A stretch of 64,000 nucleotides of DNA, from assembly GCA_022496805.1 (NCBI GenBank), contig CM040100.1, positions 25,077,009 to 25,141,008 on the forward strand, written 5' to 3'. Below are positions 34,403 through 45,064 of the stretch, piece after piece. This stretch comes from Pohlia nutans (Eukaryota; Streptophyta; Bryopsida; Bryales; Mniaceae). Below the pieces are notes generated by a model. It did not search any database and was not told where the DNA came from. It saw nothing but the letters and a program-made list of their open reading frames with translations. The position numbers were made by a program, and so were the translations under genes. Numbering within the stretch: position 1 is the first letter of the stretch; every line of letters begins with the position of its first letter.

Positions 34403-35243
34403 TCACTTCCTTCTTACTGATTTCAGAATCTTCTCAACAACCTCCTTTGACGGCAACTGCTGGCCACCTGTAAGCGGATTGGTCTTCACATAATCCTTAA
34501 CTGATAATCCTGACTCGAAAAGGCCTCGTAGCCAAGGCCTTAAGACGGAATCTAAGAAGGTATCAGCTCCGTTATCCTTCCAAGTTGGAGGGTGGATTGC
34601 AGTATGCTTCACGTTCAGGACAGACTTCGTGGGAGTATCGTCAACTAATAGAATATGATCAAGAGTACTTAAAGACAGTCGCCTCTGCACTACGGTTAGA
34701 TCCTTGAGAAACAGCGGTTTCTTTTCATCGACCACGATATCCGCGACCGTGCAATCATCTTGAGTTAGCCGAAGAAGCTCCTGTGGGTTGAAGGAGCAAC
34801 CCTTGGTGGTCTCATTGACCATGTCCGTAACATTCCTCACGTTGGCGGAACTCCAGATCACGATTTTCGCATTGCTATTAACAAAATTCAAGAACTCCGC
34901 ACAACCAGGTCTAGGATGTACTATCCGCGTCTTACCCTTTTCAAAGGGGCTTCTAGAACAGGGGACCCCATTCAAGTCAATCACAACTATGTATCGCGGC
35001 GGCGGTACCTGGATTTTTTCTTCTGGGAGCTTGGGCCCAATAACTGCATCTGGGAGATTCCCTGCGATAAATTCAAAAGTTTGAGACAACAACATTGGGA
35101 TAGGGCAGGATTAATGAGCAACGTAACAAGACAAGCCGTAATTATGTGCAATATCATGCAGGGATTAAACAAAAACTACGTACCCTTGGGATCATTACAC
35201 AGTTTCACCACTTCAACAGGCCTAACCGCACTTGGTGCAGCAC
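34403..35243 (-). CDS. FCP1/SCP-like HAD-family phosphatase, cluster D copy
   Basis: Two exons are supported: 35184-35243 (acceptor GATCTCAG, donor CCAAGG|GTACGT) and 34403-35061 (acceptor TTATCGCAG), joined in frame as NDPK-G-NLPDA. Motif I is VVIDLNGV, motif II VIWSSANV, motif III Lys in FLKDL, motif IV ILLVDDTPTKSVLN. As in the B copy the second motif I Asp is Asn. The short first exon encodes GAAPSAVRPVEV, matching GAAPSAVTPV of cluster B, which supports a common gene structure. Upstream exons are unresolved. The frame is intact. A role in regulating phosphorylated host or element proteins is possible but unproven. Confidence 0.7.
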
Positions 35244-35376
35244 CTGAGATCGGGCGACCCCCCGATAAGGTGTTTACATCGTGTAAGTGCTCCCCCTGGG
35301 AACCAATAGTTGTTAATCCCAGATTCACATTTACAAGTCAGCCCTAGAAACATTTACAAGTCAGCCTAACAAACAT

Positions 35377-36327
35377 TTACAAGTCAGCCTTAGGAAACAA
35401 GTTAAGGCTAAAGCATTCATGTTCATCATAAGCAGACAGGCTTTTAGTCTTGAACAGATCTTCTATAGCCGCCTCAATTGCACAAACCTCATCCGACTTA
35501 ACGCGCAATACCTCGGAAATAATTTTCGAACTGTCCTCTCGAAGTTTAGCCGTGAGGGGAGTCCTTAGCTTCATCCTGACTTCTTCCTCCCGCCACATGG
35601 CAGACTTTTCAGCTCTCATGAAGTCCTTGACGTTCCCATTACGCTTGCTCGAAACCTCGGACTCGTGCGACTTTGCCAGGGATTTTTCCGGAGATGATGC
35701 GTCCAAAGCAGGGCCTGCAGGAAGAGCTGTGGCGTCCGGCTCCATCTCCGCAGCATGATGAACCTCCATTATTTTGCCAGAAGATTCCTCCAGTCCACCA
35801 ACTCCATCTTCCGCTGGATCGTCCTTCCCCATAGGAACTATCGGGCCACCGCCCGATACTGATTCTGGACCATCCTTGACGACGTCGTCTCGGATGACTT
35901 CTTCCCCTGATACTGAATTTGGACCATCGTTGACGACGTCGTCTCGGATGACTTCCTCTACAGGCATGCTGGAGTCTATCTTCGACAGGTCATCCCGATT
36001 CTCTTGATCTGGAGTATCAGCTTTATCAGGACGCGCAGTCTCACAATTGCGAGCTGGACTCATTCTGTCGAGGTCACGCATAGAGTCAACCAAGCATGGA
36101 TCGAGAGGTTTTGCCTGGCCCACACCATCATATACTTCAATTGACGGGGCAGAGTCGCCAGAGAGTATCATGGGGGGATCCCCCGATGACCCCTCTACCG
36201 TCTCCACAGTTTTTGGCAATGAACCCTCAATATCCAGTGATTGCCCCTGAACAGAAGCCTCAACATCGGCATTCCCATCATTAAAGGGGGGACATTGGCG
36301 CAGGTGGACCGTCGATGGCATCCGCAA
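35377..36327 (-). CDS. Acidic, disordered protein of unknown function
   Basis: A 316-codon open frame, rich in Asp, Glu, Ser and Pro, lies between the ParB-like gene and the HAD gene. It has an internal duplication of about 18 residues around EEVIRDDVV. Its C-terminal third is more charged and helical (MWREEEVRMKLRTP, SDEVCAIEAAIEDLFKTKSL). Two cluster D palindromes sit inside the frame (35840 and 36169); the second reads as GDPPM. The 5' end overlaps the last ParB-gene exon in another frame, so it could be an alternative last exon. No homologue was recognised in cluster B. Confidence 0.5.
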   Translation of the reverse strand: MRMPSTVHLRQCPPFNDGNADVEASVQGQSLDIEGSLPKTVETVEGSSGDPPMILSGDSAPSIEVYDGVGQAKPLDPCLVDSMRDLDRMSPARNCETARPDKADTPDQENRDDLSKIDSSMPVEEVIRDDVVNDGPNSVSGEEVIRDDVVKDGPESVSGGGPIVPMGKDDPAEDGVGGLEESSGKIMEVHHAAEMEPDATALPAGPALDASSPEKSLAKSHESEVSSKRNGNVKDFMRAEKSAMWREEEVRMKLRTPLTAKLREDSSKIISEVLRVKSDEVCAIEAAIEDLFKTKSLSAYDEHECFSLNLFPKADL

Positions 36328-39300
36328 CTCCTTGCGATGCCCCGACGTCGATTGAATCGGATGATGATTTCCTCTTTTGTCCGACTCGACGCACCTGTAT
36401 TGAGGTCGATGTAGTGGGGTTAGCTACCTCGTCACCGACTGAATGAAGACGTTGCACTTTTATATGCATGGATGTGCATAGGCGGCTGCGTTCTCCGAAC
36501 TGCACCGCAAAATTACTATCTATAGAGATGGGATCCCTGTAGCCGGATCCCGGCAACTGAGCCCAAGAAATCTCATCAGAGAGATCAACATCACACTCAG
36601 GTAGATCCCAGACATACATATTTGCACGGAATGACTCAGCCTGCATTGACCAGTACATAGTAACATATAAACTCGGGGAATGCTCATCAAATATGAATTG
36701 AGATTTACACTTTATTACAATTAAGAAATGCATAAAAGTCATCATCATACCGGGCTTGAGTCCCTGCCAGCACCGATTTCACTTTCATCATTGCCCGGTC
36801 CAAAGAGATTCTTAGCCGCAGACTTGGTAGTGCCTGCACTTGGCTGTTCGTGCGGTACATGATCGGGGGAATCACGCCAGATGCGTTTCCTGGCAGTCTC
36901 GTCGCCCTCGCTTTCGATCTCGTCCGAATCATCGCTGTCAGTGTCGGAATAGTTATCCTCCATGACAGGGGAAGGTGATCTGGTAGTAGTAGGCCTTGAA
37001 GTTGTGGCAGCATGTGGGACAATTGCGTCTATAGTTGGCCGGGGAAGAGTTGGAGGCACGAGATTCTCAAACAAAGCCTCTTTGCTGATGACGTCCCACA
37101 TTCTCTGTGTTCGACTTCTGGCGTCGTCGAGCCTACTATCACTCTCCACAAACTCCAAGACACTGGCGTTGTTTCTCTGCGCAAATCAGTCCCAGCGTCA
37201 TCGGTCGATCCCCCGATCTAGTAACAAATAGTCTCAACATAGATGGGGCGATCCCCCCATGAACAAGCAGATATTTTCAACATAGATGAAGCTAAATAAT
37301 ATAAATCTAAACTATTGAATCGTGAAGGAATTTGAGAACATACCAATCCCACGTATGTAATATTGGGGCCCCCATGCAAATTGATAAGAAGTATATCCTT
37401 CTTCAGAAAACATCTGAACATTGCAGAAGCAGTGCTCAAATTCAAGGATGCAATTCCTTGAATTCGCCATTGTCGGTCGACGGTTTCATCCGAAGAGTTG
37501 ACGGCGGAATACACTGCCGAAAGTCTATCCCTCTTCCCTCTGTCCCTCTCGAAGAAGAAGTCGAAGTCTGCACGTCTCCCACGCCCACTCCTCCCGAATA
37601 TAAAAACAGCATACACTATAACTTGAGTGCTGATTTTGCATGGAGGGAATTCATCATCAGGCTGTGGCACGTAGTGCACGACATGATAATCCCATGCAGA
37701 ACAGTTCGATCTTCTCTTCCGCACTTCGATCTCCTTCGCAATCTGTGTCATCCCGTGCACGTCCGTGATGAGGATTGCTGGTGAGTGTATAGTGGTGGTC
37801 CCATTCTTTTTCTCCTCGCATGCGTCAAGAATCACTGAAAGTCTTTTGTCTTCCAACAGTCTAGCCTTAGTCTTACCAGGTTCTAAGGTTGCAAAGCAGA
37901 AACATACAAAAAGAAACCTAAAATCTTCCGAATTGTCATGCATCCAGGCCCGAACGTCGGCATCATCTTTCATTGCTGCACTCAGGTTCCTTTTGAACCA
38001 GGCATAAGTGACGCATTTGTACTTTTTGGAAAAATAATCAACGGCTTGAAGTTGAGGATGGTCTGAATCCTGTGCACTGAATGACATATATACGCTCTTG
38101 ATGTTGTTGGGGAGGTCGCCGGGTTTGGGATTCTTCACCAGATTGTCAAGGCGCTTATTGAAGTATGCCTCTCCCTCCGGTAGTTTCAGTATTCGCGGAA
38201 GAAGAGCCATCATGGTCACGCGAGTGTAACCCCGTTCCGTTGCCAGAGCATCCCAATCCGCAGCTGAATATGGGACGTACTCCTTCTTCTTGCTAGGTAG
38301 GGGTTTATTCTTGAAAAGATTCAATAGCTCATCTTTCATGGCCCTTATTTTCCTTTCTTGATTACAGAAATCCACCAATGATATCATGGTCGCATGTGCG
38401 CTCTTGGAGTTCGTGCTCTTCACGCAGATTTTCCTCTCCAGGATCTGAGTTGCAACAAAATCGACGTCCTCATTCCGCATCCCATGCAGAATCTTCAAGT
38501 CGTTCTCTACGAAGTTCTTCCTCCCGCTAATTCCTTGAGCATGCGGAGCAACAGATCTTCCCCATTGGTCAGGAAGTGTGCCTGCTAACCACTTGTTCTC
38601 AATCGAAACCCACTTGTCAAAATCGACGTCCTCTAGATATAGCAATGGAAGTCTTCCATCACCTACATTCTTGGATTTCACTGATTTACCCGCGAATATA
38701 AGCTTTACTTTCGGGAGGAAGTCATTCTGAAAACAAAAGAGGAAACGCCATGAGAATGCTTCCATGACATGGGGGGATCGCCCCATGATATTGCTTACTT
38801 ATCAGTGAATCTCCAGAAGCATGGGGCAATCGCCCCATAAGATATTTCAATTACAGTAGGCTCTAGAAAAAGGTTTTAGATTTCAAGAAATACCATGGGT
38901 TCAAGAGGGAATCACCTATTGAGTATATCGGGCGATCGCCCCATGATGTATGTAAGAACTCAATTTAGCAATGCACAATCGAAATTGAGATGCATGATGA
39001 ATTCATCTCACCTTAAATTTCGAGGAATGCACGCGTCCACATAACGCAGGCATGGGCCGATTCATCTTGTGCCACGCCACTCGAGCGTTTCCGAGCTGTT
39101 GCATAAATGTCTGTTCCGTTCTCTCGCCCGCTACATCTTGATTCAATACTCGGGATAGAAACAGGAGCTTCTCGAAATTACTCTCCTCGCACCAGATTGG
39201 GATGATACTAAATTTTGACAGCAAGCCTATCTTATGGTCAGAAATATGGTCCTTCTTGCTCAGGACCTTTTGATGAGCTGCTACGGTGTGCTGGCCCCCA

Positions 39301-40420
39301 ATGATATAGTAGTGGGTGCTTGCGGTAATGTCCTTCTCCGGTCTGCTCGAAAAGTAGATCGGCTTCTCGTTAGAAAAACCCTTAAGGGGCAACACGATCA
39401 CCTGAGCTCTGACAAGGCTAATATCCGGAACTATTTCCACCTGCATCGCAATGCGATCTACTCTGTCCTGGACGAATCCTCGGTAGACGATCGTCCCCGG
39501 CTCTGCCCGGTGAAGATGGTCGAAGTGCACGTGCAGCTCCTGGCCTGCTGGATTTTTCCATGATTCCATCCCGATTGAGTTCTCTGAATGATGAATATAA
39601 AGTGGGGAGAACTTGGTATCGTAAAGCTTCCTGATTTCTTCTCTCAATTCACGAGTCAAGCGTTTACTGTCGTCTGAACCGAAGTTCACAGCATCTGCGA
39701 GGGATAACCCCGGTTTCTTCCCAGCGTCATCTTTATCGATTGTAGGCTTCTTTGGACGCTTCGGCTTTATTGGTGACTTGCGCTTCTTGCTCGAAGTTGG
39801 AATATTTGCCGGCGGGTCCTCTCCTACAACAGCAGATTCGTTTTGGGCATCCACCAGAAGATCCCAAGACTTTTCCAAATCCCCGACTGTGCGCTCCGGA
39901 TCCTCGTAAATTTCAAACCCCCTCTCCGTCACAGATGTGCATAGTGCTGAATCCAATTTGTATGCATTTACAAGTAGTCCATACATTCGGGTATCTTTGT
40001 CCCTCCCAAGTGGCTGTTCTTCGATAACTAAGAAAATATCGAATCTACGATTGTGAGGCACATGTACCCCCAATACTTGGACACCTACAGCAGTACTCCT
40101 AGATTTCCCCCCGGCTGCAACCATTACTGACACGATTCTCGCACGCTGGTCCGACTTCTTTTGCCACATCAACCCCCACGAATGTAGATGTGGATCGGCC
40201 CTGAATGTAATTCTAACGGGGGTCCCATCTTCCAGCACAATGTTTTCATTTCGCAACCACACATCGACATACCGAGATAACCGTTTAGAATGAAGCTCAG
40301 GAGGTGCCTCCGAATACTTTGGATGCCTGCGTGGAACACTCACTCTCATTAGATTTGTCTTCTTACATACTATGAACTCCGGCATTCCAATCCATCTCAG
40401 CCAAATGAATGCTACCAACT
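36281..40420 (-). CDS. Multi-exon ParB/DGQHR-like and possible methyltransferase-like protein, cluster D copy
   Basis: Exons are 39012-40420 (acceptor GTTTGCAG, donor TTTAAG|GTGAGA), 37344-38726 (acceptor GTTTTCAG, donor GGATTG|GTATGT), 36751-37176 (acceptor TTGCGCAG, donor CCCG|GTATGA) and 36281-36640 (acceptor CAATGCAG). Exon 1 has IIGGQHTVAAHQ near residue 375, the ParB/DGQHR signature, after a Lys-rich linker (KKRKSPIKPKRPKKP) that could be a nuclear signal. Exon 2 aligns with cluster B around YTRVTMMALLPR and ends KKDILLINLHGGPNITYVGL at the place of the methyltransferase-like motif I. All exons are open. The protein was probably once longer at the N terminus (see 41623-41783). Intron positions after GQH(S/T) and after the motif I-like segment agree with the B copy. 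Confidence 0.65.
37200..38945. repeat. Cluster D palindromes inside two introns
   Basis: Sites at 37200 and 37241 lie in the intron 37177-37343. Sites at 38769, 38820 and 38926 lie in the intron 38727-39011. Examples are ATGGGGGGATCGCCCCAT and ATCGGTCGATCCCCCGAT. None is in the intervening 1.4-kb exon. Confidence 0.85.
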
Positions 40421-40455
40421 CTGCAAACGCTCTTAGTATCAGATGCTTAACTGCA

Positions 40456-41360
40456 TCGGGCGACCCCCCGATCGTAACTGACTGAACCTCTACTGATGGA
40501 AATCTATCTCATGCAATAATTAGCATTGAGCATCGGGCGACCCCCCCATGGTCAATGATTGATTTTCTAATGCTCTGAGATTAAGAGGATAGCCTCATCT
40601 TCTCATGGGGGGGTCGCCCCATCCTCTACAATCGTCGGGGGGTCTCCCCATTATCCCATCGGGGGATGGCCCCATCTTCTCTAGTAGAGTGCTTAAGTTC
40701 TACACTGGAGACATGAAATATAGCTCTGGCTAGTACTGACAAATTATCATCGAGTGACCCCCCCATGCATAACGACTTACAATCTATTGATTTTAATTCA
40801 GTCATGCGCACTGCACATCGGGCGACCGCCCCATGAGGATTGAGCTAAATGGTATATTCTACAAAGATGGCAAATTATAATTTAGACGGTATTGTGAACG
40901 CCATTCCAATTCACTCTCAGCCTAAAGAATGCTACCAACTCTTACCCTTGCCAGACACTCATAGTATCAGATCCATAATTCCATCGGGGGATCCCTCGAT
41001 GGTCACTGACTGAATCTCTACAGATGGAAATCTATCTCATGCAATAATTAGCATTTAGAATCGGGCGACCCCCCCATGGTTAATGACTAATTTTCTATTG
41101 CTCTGAGATTAAGAGGATAGCCTCATCCTCTCATGGGGGGGTCGCCCCATCTTCCACAACCGTCGGGTGGTCTCCCCATCATCCCATCGGGGGATCGCCC
41201 CATCATCTCCAACAGAGCGCTTAAATTCTACATTGGAGGGATGGATATAATGCTCTGGCTATAATTGAAAATTTAGTATCGGGCGACCCCCCGATGCATA
41301 ATGACTGACTATCTAATTAGTTCACTCCTGCGCACTTCACATCGGGCGACCGCCCCATGA
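40456..41360. repeat. Cluster D palindrome array in the first intron of the minus-arm gene, with a 528-bp tandem duplication
   Basis: Fourteen sites of the ATCGGGCGACCCCCCGAT type are present, about seven per duplicated unit. Their positions are about 40457, 40533, 40603, 40634, 40657, 40749, 40816, 40983, 41059, 41133, 41163, 41186, 41277 and 41340. The segment with GCAATAATTAGCATT at 40513 recurs at 41041, an offset of 528 bp, and site order is the same in both copies. Many sites end CCCAT rather than CCGAT. Confidence 0.85.
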
Positions 41361-41412
41361 AGATTGAGCTAAATGCTAGATTCTACAAAGAAGGCGAATA
41401 ATAATCTAGACG

Positions 41413-41505
41413 TTATCGGTTTAGGGTTTAGGGGGATCTCTACCCTAAATCCTAAACCCTAAACCCGAAACCCTAAACCCAAAACCCTAAACCCTCAAAC
41501 TGGCA
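41413..41505. repeat. Telomere-like TTTAGGG/CCCTAAA tract
   Basis: TTTAGGGTTTAGGG is followed by about nine CCCTAAA-type units in the opposite orientation, with variants. The arrangement is a small head-to-head palindrome of interstitial telomere-like repeats. Short CCCTAAACCCTAAA words recur near 42010. Confidence 0.85.
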
Positions 41506-41622
41506 GTTTTCCCGAATGAACGGTACGGATCCAGCATCCGTGGATCCCCTGGTATACTCTACCGTCTGTTTCACAGTGATTGAACATCAGAATAGGAGCG
41601 CGATTTGGCAACTTACTCCATT

Positions 41623-41783
41623 TCTGGTCGATCCTCATTGTCGGTGGATTCTTCGACTACTAGCTTTCGCTGCTGCTCAAACACCGTTTTGATTTTGTCA
41701 GGGCTGGTCCTCGTTATCCGAGCGGTTTTCTTTGTTCGCGCCAAACTTGAATGCTGGAAGTTGCTGCCGTTCTGACTTCAGAA
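41623..41783 (-). CDS. Possible N-terminal exon with a histone H3 tail-like sequence
   Basis: An open stretch on the minus strand ends at a strong donor (AATGGA|GTAAGTTGCC). It encodes LARTKKTARITRTSPDK followed by an acidic segment (STDNEDRPEME). ARTKKTAR differs by one residue from the start of histone H3 (ARTKQTAR). It lies between the proposed 5' exon at 42153 and the array before 40420, so it could be an early coding exon of the cluster D minus-arm gene. Against this, its donor phase does not match the 40420 acceptor and no ATG was seen. The likeness may be chance. Confidence 0.3.
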
Positions 41784-42152
41784 TCTATACATCAATCCTG
41801 CGTGATCACAATCTCACACTCAGTCCTGACATCTATCCATATGGGTGCACCGGATTCTGCATTAGATCTATGCTTTTGGTTATCATGGATCATTGAATCA
41901 ATGAAACCAACTCGTATAATCCAGTTCAAATGAATAACAGTGAAATGTCAACACTAATACTTCAGTAACAATTGAGGCTGCAAAGCAACAATGACCGCAA
42001 AATTCACCCTAAACCCTAAACCTACGTGTTCTGGCCATTGCTAAGTGATGAATGATCGGCATTAAACCCTAAACCGCGTGCGTGAGAGAAGAATCCAAAC
42101 CCAAGAATAAAGCACAGATCAGAATAGCAAAACCCTAGAACTACAGACTTAC

Positions 42153-42350
42153 CTTGTGAGATGCAAATCAGAGCCTTCAACAGCAGCAGCAGCAAGCGTC
42201 CATCACCAACAGCAGCGCGACTTCAACCGCAACCAATAATAAGTGAAATTCAAGCACTAAACAAGCTAAGCAAGCACTAAACAAGCTCCCTGAATCACGC
42301 AGCAAAAGCGGAAAAAACTGGAGTTTGGAGGAAACTGGAGGAAGGAACAT
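42153..42350 (-). promoter_or_regulatory. Proposed 5' exon of the cluster D minus-arm gene
   Basis: A strong donor (CTCACAAG|GTAAGTCTG, exon end 42153) ends a leader-like region rich in GCTGCT. It matches the position of the 5' exon of cluster B at 17400. The intron leads toward the palindrome array and the exon at 40420. No clear TATA box. Confidence 0.45.
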
Positions 42351-42445
42351 TCAGAGTGAGGGAGCGCGGGAAATTGGCTGTACGTACGCCCGCCCCCGTC
42401 ACCAGCCCCTCTCGATCCCATGAGTTGGAAATTCAATCATTTAAA

Positions 42446-42660
42446 GTAATTAAGCTACTAATGAGGTAATTAAGCTACTTATGAGGTAATTAAGCTACTT
42501 ATGAGGTAATTAAGCTACTTATGAGGTAATTAAGCTACTTATGAGGGATGTGATCGACCAAGAGTCAAGTTAGTTAGAACACCAAAATACTAGTCTAGTT
42601 AGTCTGTACATATTCTTAGAATGTACACAAACGGTACGAGGACTATAAGTGTGGCTTGGT
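42446..42660. repeat. 20-bp tandem repeat and left copy of a 190-bp inverted pair
   Basis: TAATTAAGCTACTTATGAGG is repeated about five times (42450-42547). The following sequence (GAACACCAAAATACTAGTCT, GGTACGAGGACTATAAG) recurs in reverse complement at about 45235-45385, where only one 20-bp unit is present. The pair may be the ends of one about 2.9-kb element or two copies of a smaller one. Confidence 0.8.
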
Positions 42661-43124
42661 GGGTGAAGGATATACGATTGTTTATCAAACAAGATCTCAT
42701 GGTTGGGGGGCAAGTCACATAATAATCATTGTTTACCTAAAGTCTAGAAGATAGATAGATAGATATGAACACCGGACCCCTTAAGTTTCAAGGCCGGCGT
42801 GAATCAAGTGTCTGTTCGTCCTGACAATGAGCCAATGCCCACCGGACAAAGGTCCATTGGTACAAGACTACTCACCTCTTTCGAGAATAGACACTTTAGT
42901 GACCAGAGATAAATACTAGTAACACTAGTAAAATACGCTCGGGAGGTTTACTCTTAGTATATTTTGCGTATCATGTGTGAAAAAAGGTACTTAAAAGTAC
43001 CCTTAAGAATAAAAGTAATTTTTACTATAATTAGTAATATTTCAAGAATATTCTCATAATTATTCTTGTAATTTTTCTATAGTTAGTAATATTCTCATAA
43101 TTTTTAGCATCCTGTATTAATGTG

Positions 43125-43892
43125 AATTATTAATTTATTAATTTATTAATTTATTAATTTATTAATTTATTAATTTATTAATTTATTAATTTATTAATTT
43201 ATTAATTTATTAATTTATTAATTTATTAATTTATTAATTTATTAATTTATTAATTTATTAATTTATTAATTTATTAATTTATTAATTTATTAATTTATTA
43301 ATTTATTAATTTATTAATTTATTAATTTATTAATTTATTAATTTATTAATTTATTAATTTATTAATTTACTAATTTATTAATTTATTAATTTATTAATTT
43401 ACTAATTTATTAATTTATTAATTTATTAATTTATTAATTTAGTAATTTATTAGTTTATTAATTTATTAATTTATTAATTTACTAATTTATTAATTTACTA
43501 ATTTATTAATTTATTAATTTACTAATTTATTAATTTACTAATTTATTAATTTATTAATTTACTAATTTATTAATTTACTAATTTATTAATTTATTAATTT
43601 ACTAATTTATTAATTTATTAATTTACTAATTTATTAATTTACTAATTTATTAATTTATTAATTTATTAATTTATTAATTTATTAATTTATTAATTTATTA
43701 ATTTATTAATTTATTAATTTATTAATTTATTAATTTATTAATTTATTAATTTATTAATTTATTAATTTATTAATTTATTAATTTATTAATTTATTAATTT
43801 ATTAATTTATTAATTTATTAATTTATTAATTTATTAATTTATTAATTTATTAATTTATTAATTTATTAATTTATTAATTTATTAATTTATTA
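43125..43892. repeat. 8-bp minisatellite (TTTATTAA)n, about 95 copies
   Basis: An almost uninterrupted tandem array of ATTAATTT. Variant units ACTAATTT are concentrated between 43365 and 43640, often alternating with normal units, which shows local unit spread. The flanks are homogeneous. No coding potential. Confidence 0.98.
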
Positions 43893-44023
43893 CCTTCCTA
43901 GATTTATTTGGACCCTATATTTTTTTGCACGCCATTTGTAATTTTTTGGAAGTAAACCCCCCGAGAAAATACGTTAGATTATAACTTGCACGGGTATAAA
44001 TTGGTATTTGTTTTGCTAGAGGT

Positions 44024-44272
44024 CGCCAAGTCATGGTTCCAAGGTTGGTCGGAGAAGGGTGTTTATGTTACAATTGTACGGTCCGGGTTCGGTTCCCGTG
44101 GAGTCCGTCTGAGCATTTATTGTGATATACATGACTTGGTGTTGCTAGTGAATTATTCATAAGCAAGAAAGTTTGTACCAACCAACCGGCCCCGTCCCAC
44201 CTACCTGAGACAAGGGTGTACTGTGAGCTAATCAAAAAATTCAAAAGAAATAAGTAGTGGTCTTCACCATTA
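44024..44272 (+). mobile_element. tRNA-derived SINE, copy 2
   Basis: It begins GCCAAGTCATGG, has the B-box-like GTCCGGGTTCGGTTCCCG at 44081-44098, then ATACATGACTTGGTG, CAACCAACCGGCCCCGT and TGGTCTTCACCA. This is the order of copy 1 at 29428-29662. It abuts the 3' side of the LINE remnant in opposite orientation. Confidence 0.75.
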
Positions 44273-44302
44273 CCCTCCTTTTGTTTGTTTGTTTTGTCTT
44301 AA

Positions 44303-45064
44303 TCAGTAATCTATTGGGAGTGGTTGATTATTTTTTATTTTTCTTTTAATATGTAGAATAATTGATCCGGCATGATGTATAGCAATGGTGTTTATTTCTT
44401 TGAATGTGTGTTTAATGGCGGTTTCTGGTAGTTTAAATTTTGTTTCAAGGAGTTTCATTGAGGGGATATGTGTTGTGCCTCTAGCTCCTGCCGTGATGAC
44501 TATGAGTGGGTCAACTTTCCATCCTAAATTAATAATGCTGTTAATAAGTGGTTGGTATTTTTTATTTTTGAATTCTATTGTTGGTTGTGGGAATCTGTCA
44601 TTACAATATGTAAATTCAATAAATTGAATTGTGAGATGGTTTGATGGATGTGATGGTGGGTCATTTTTGTATGGGAGTCCTTTTACATAGAAGATGTCTG
44701 GTTTGAATCTAGCGTTGCAATGGCATCTTTGTTGTTCACATGTGCATGGGAGTAGCCATGGGGGTACTGTGTTTTCTTGGGGGTTATTGTTGAATGTTCC
44801 TGCGTTCATGAGGGTGTAACATCTAGATTTTTGTGATGAGAGGATTGGTTTCCTGATTTCCCAAACTGCTTTGTTATGTCTTTTGACTCTAATGGCGTGA
44901 ATATGGTGATGACTACATTTTAGAAGTGCATGTAGCCATGTGTCTGCGTCTGCAGAGTTGCAGATAGAACATGATATTGAGGTGAATCTTTCTCTTCCAA
45001 AAAATAGTTGTTTTCTAGCATTACCCATATATTGGCCGGTACGAAGTTTTAATATCAAAACCAT
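44303..45064 (-). pseudogene. 3' part of a LINE: zinc knuckle and restriction-like endonuclease region
   Basis: A 253-codon frame lacks a reverse transcriptase core, so the element is 5'-truncated. Near the N terminus a CX2C...H...C knuckle (CSICNSADADTWLHALLKC) is followed by RHN. Then come FKPDIFYVKG, IQFIEFTYCND and KKYQPLINSI. This series (PD, a downstream acidic residue, KYxPL) is typical of the restriction-like endonuclease C terminus of R2-like non-LTR retrotransposons. The end is KRKIKNNQPLPIDY. The frame itself has no stop, suggesting a fairly recent insertion. Clade assignment is inference. Confidence 0.65.

Noticed and set aside
44385..44627. Plus-strand 80-codon frame
   Set aside because: Shadow of the LINE frame on the other strand.
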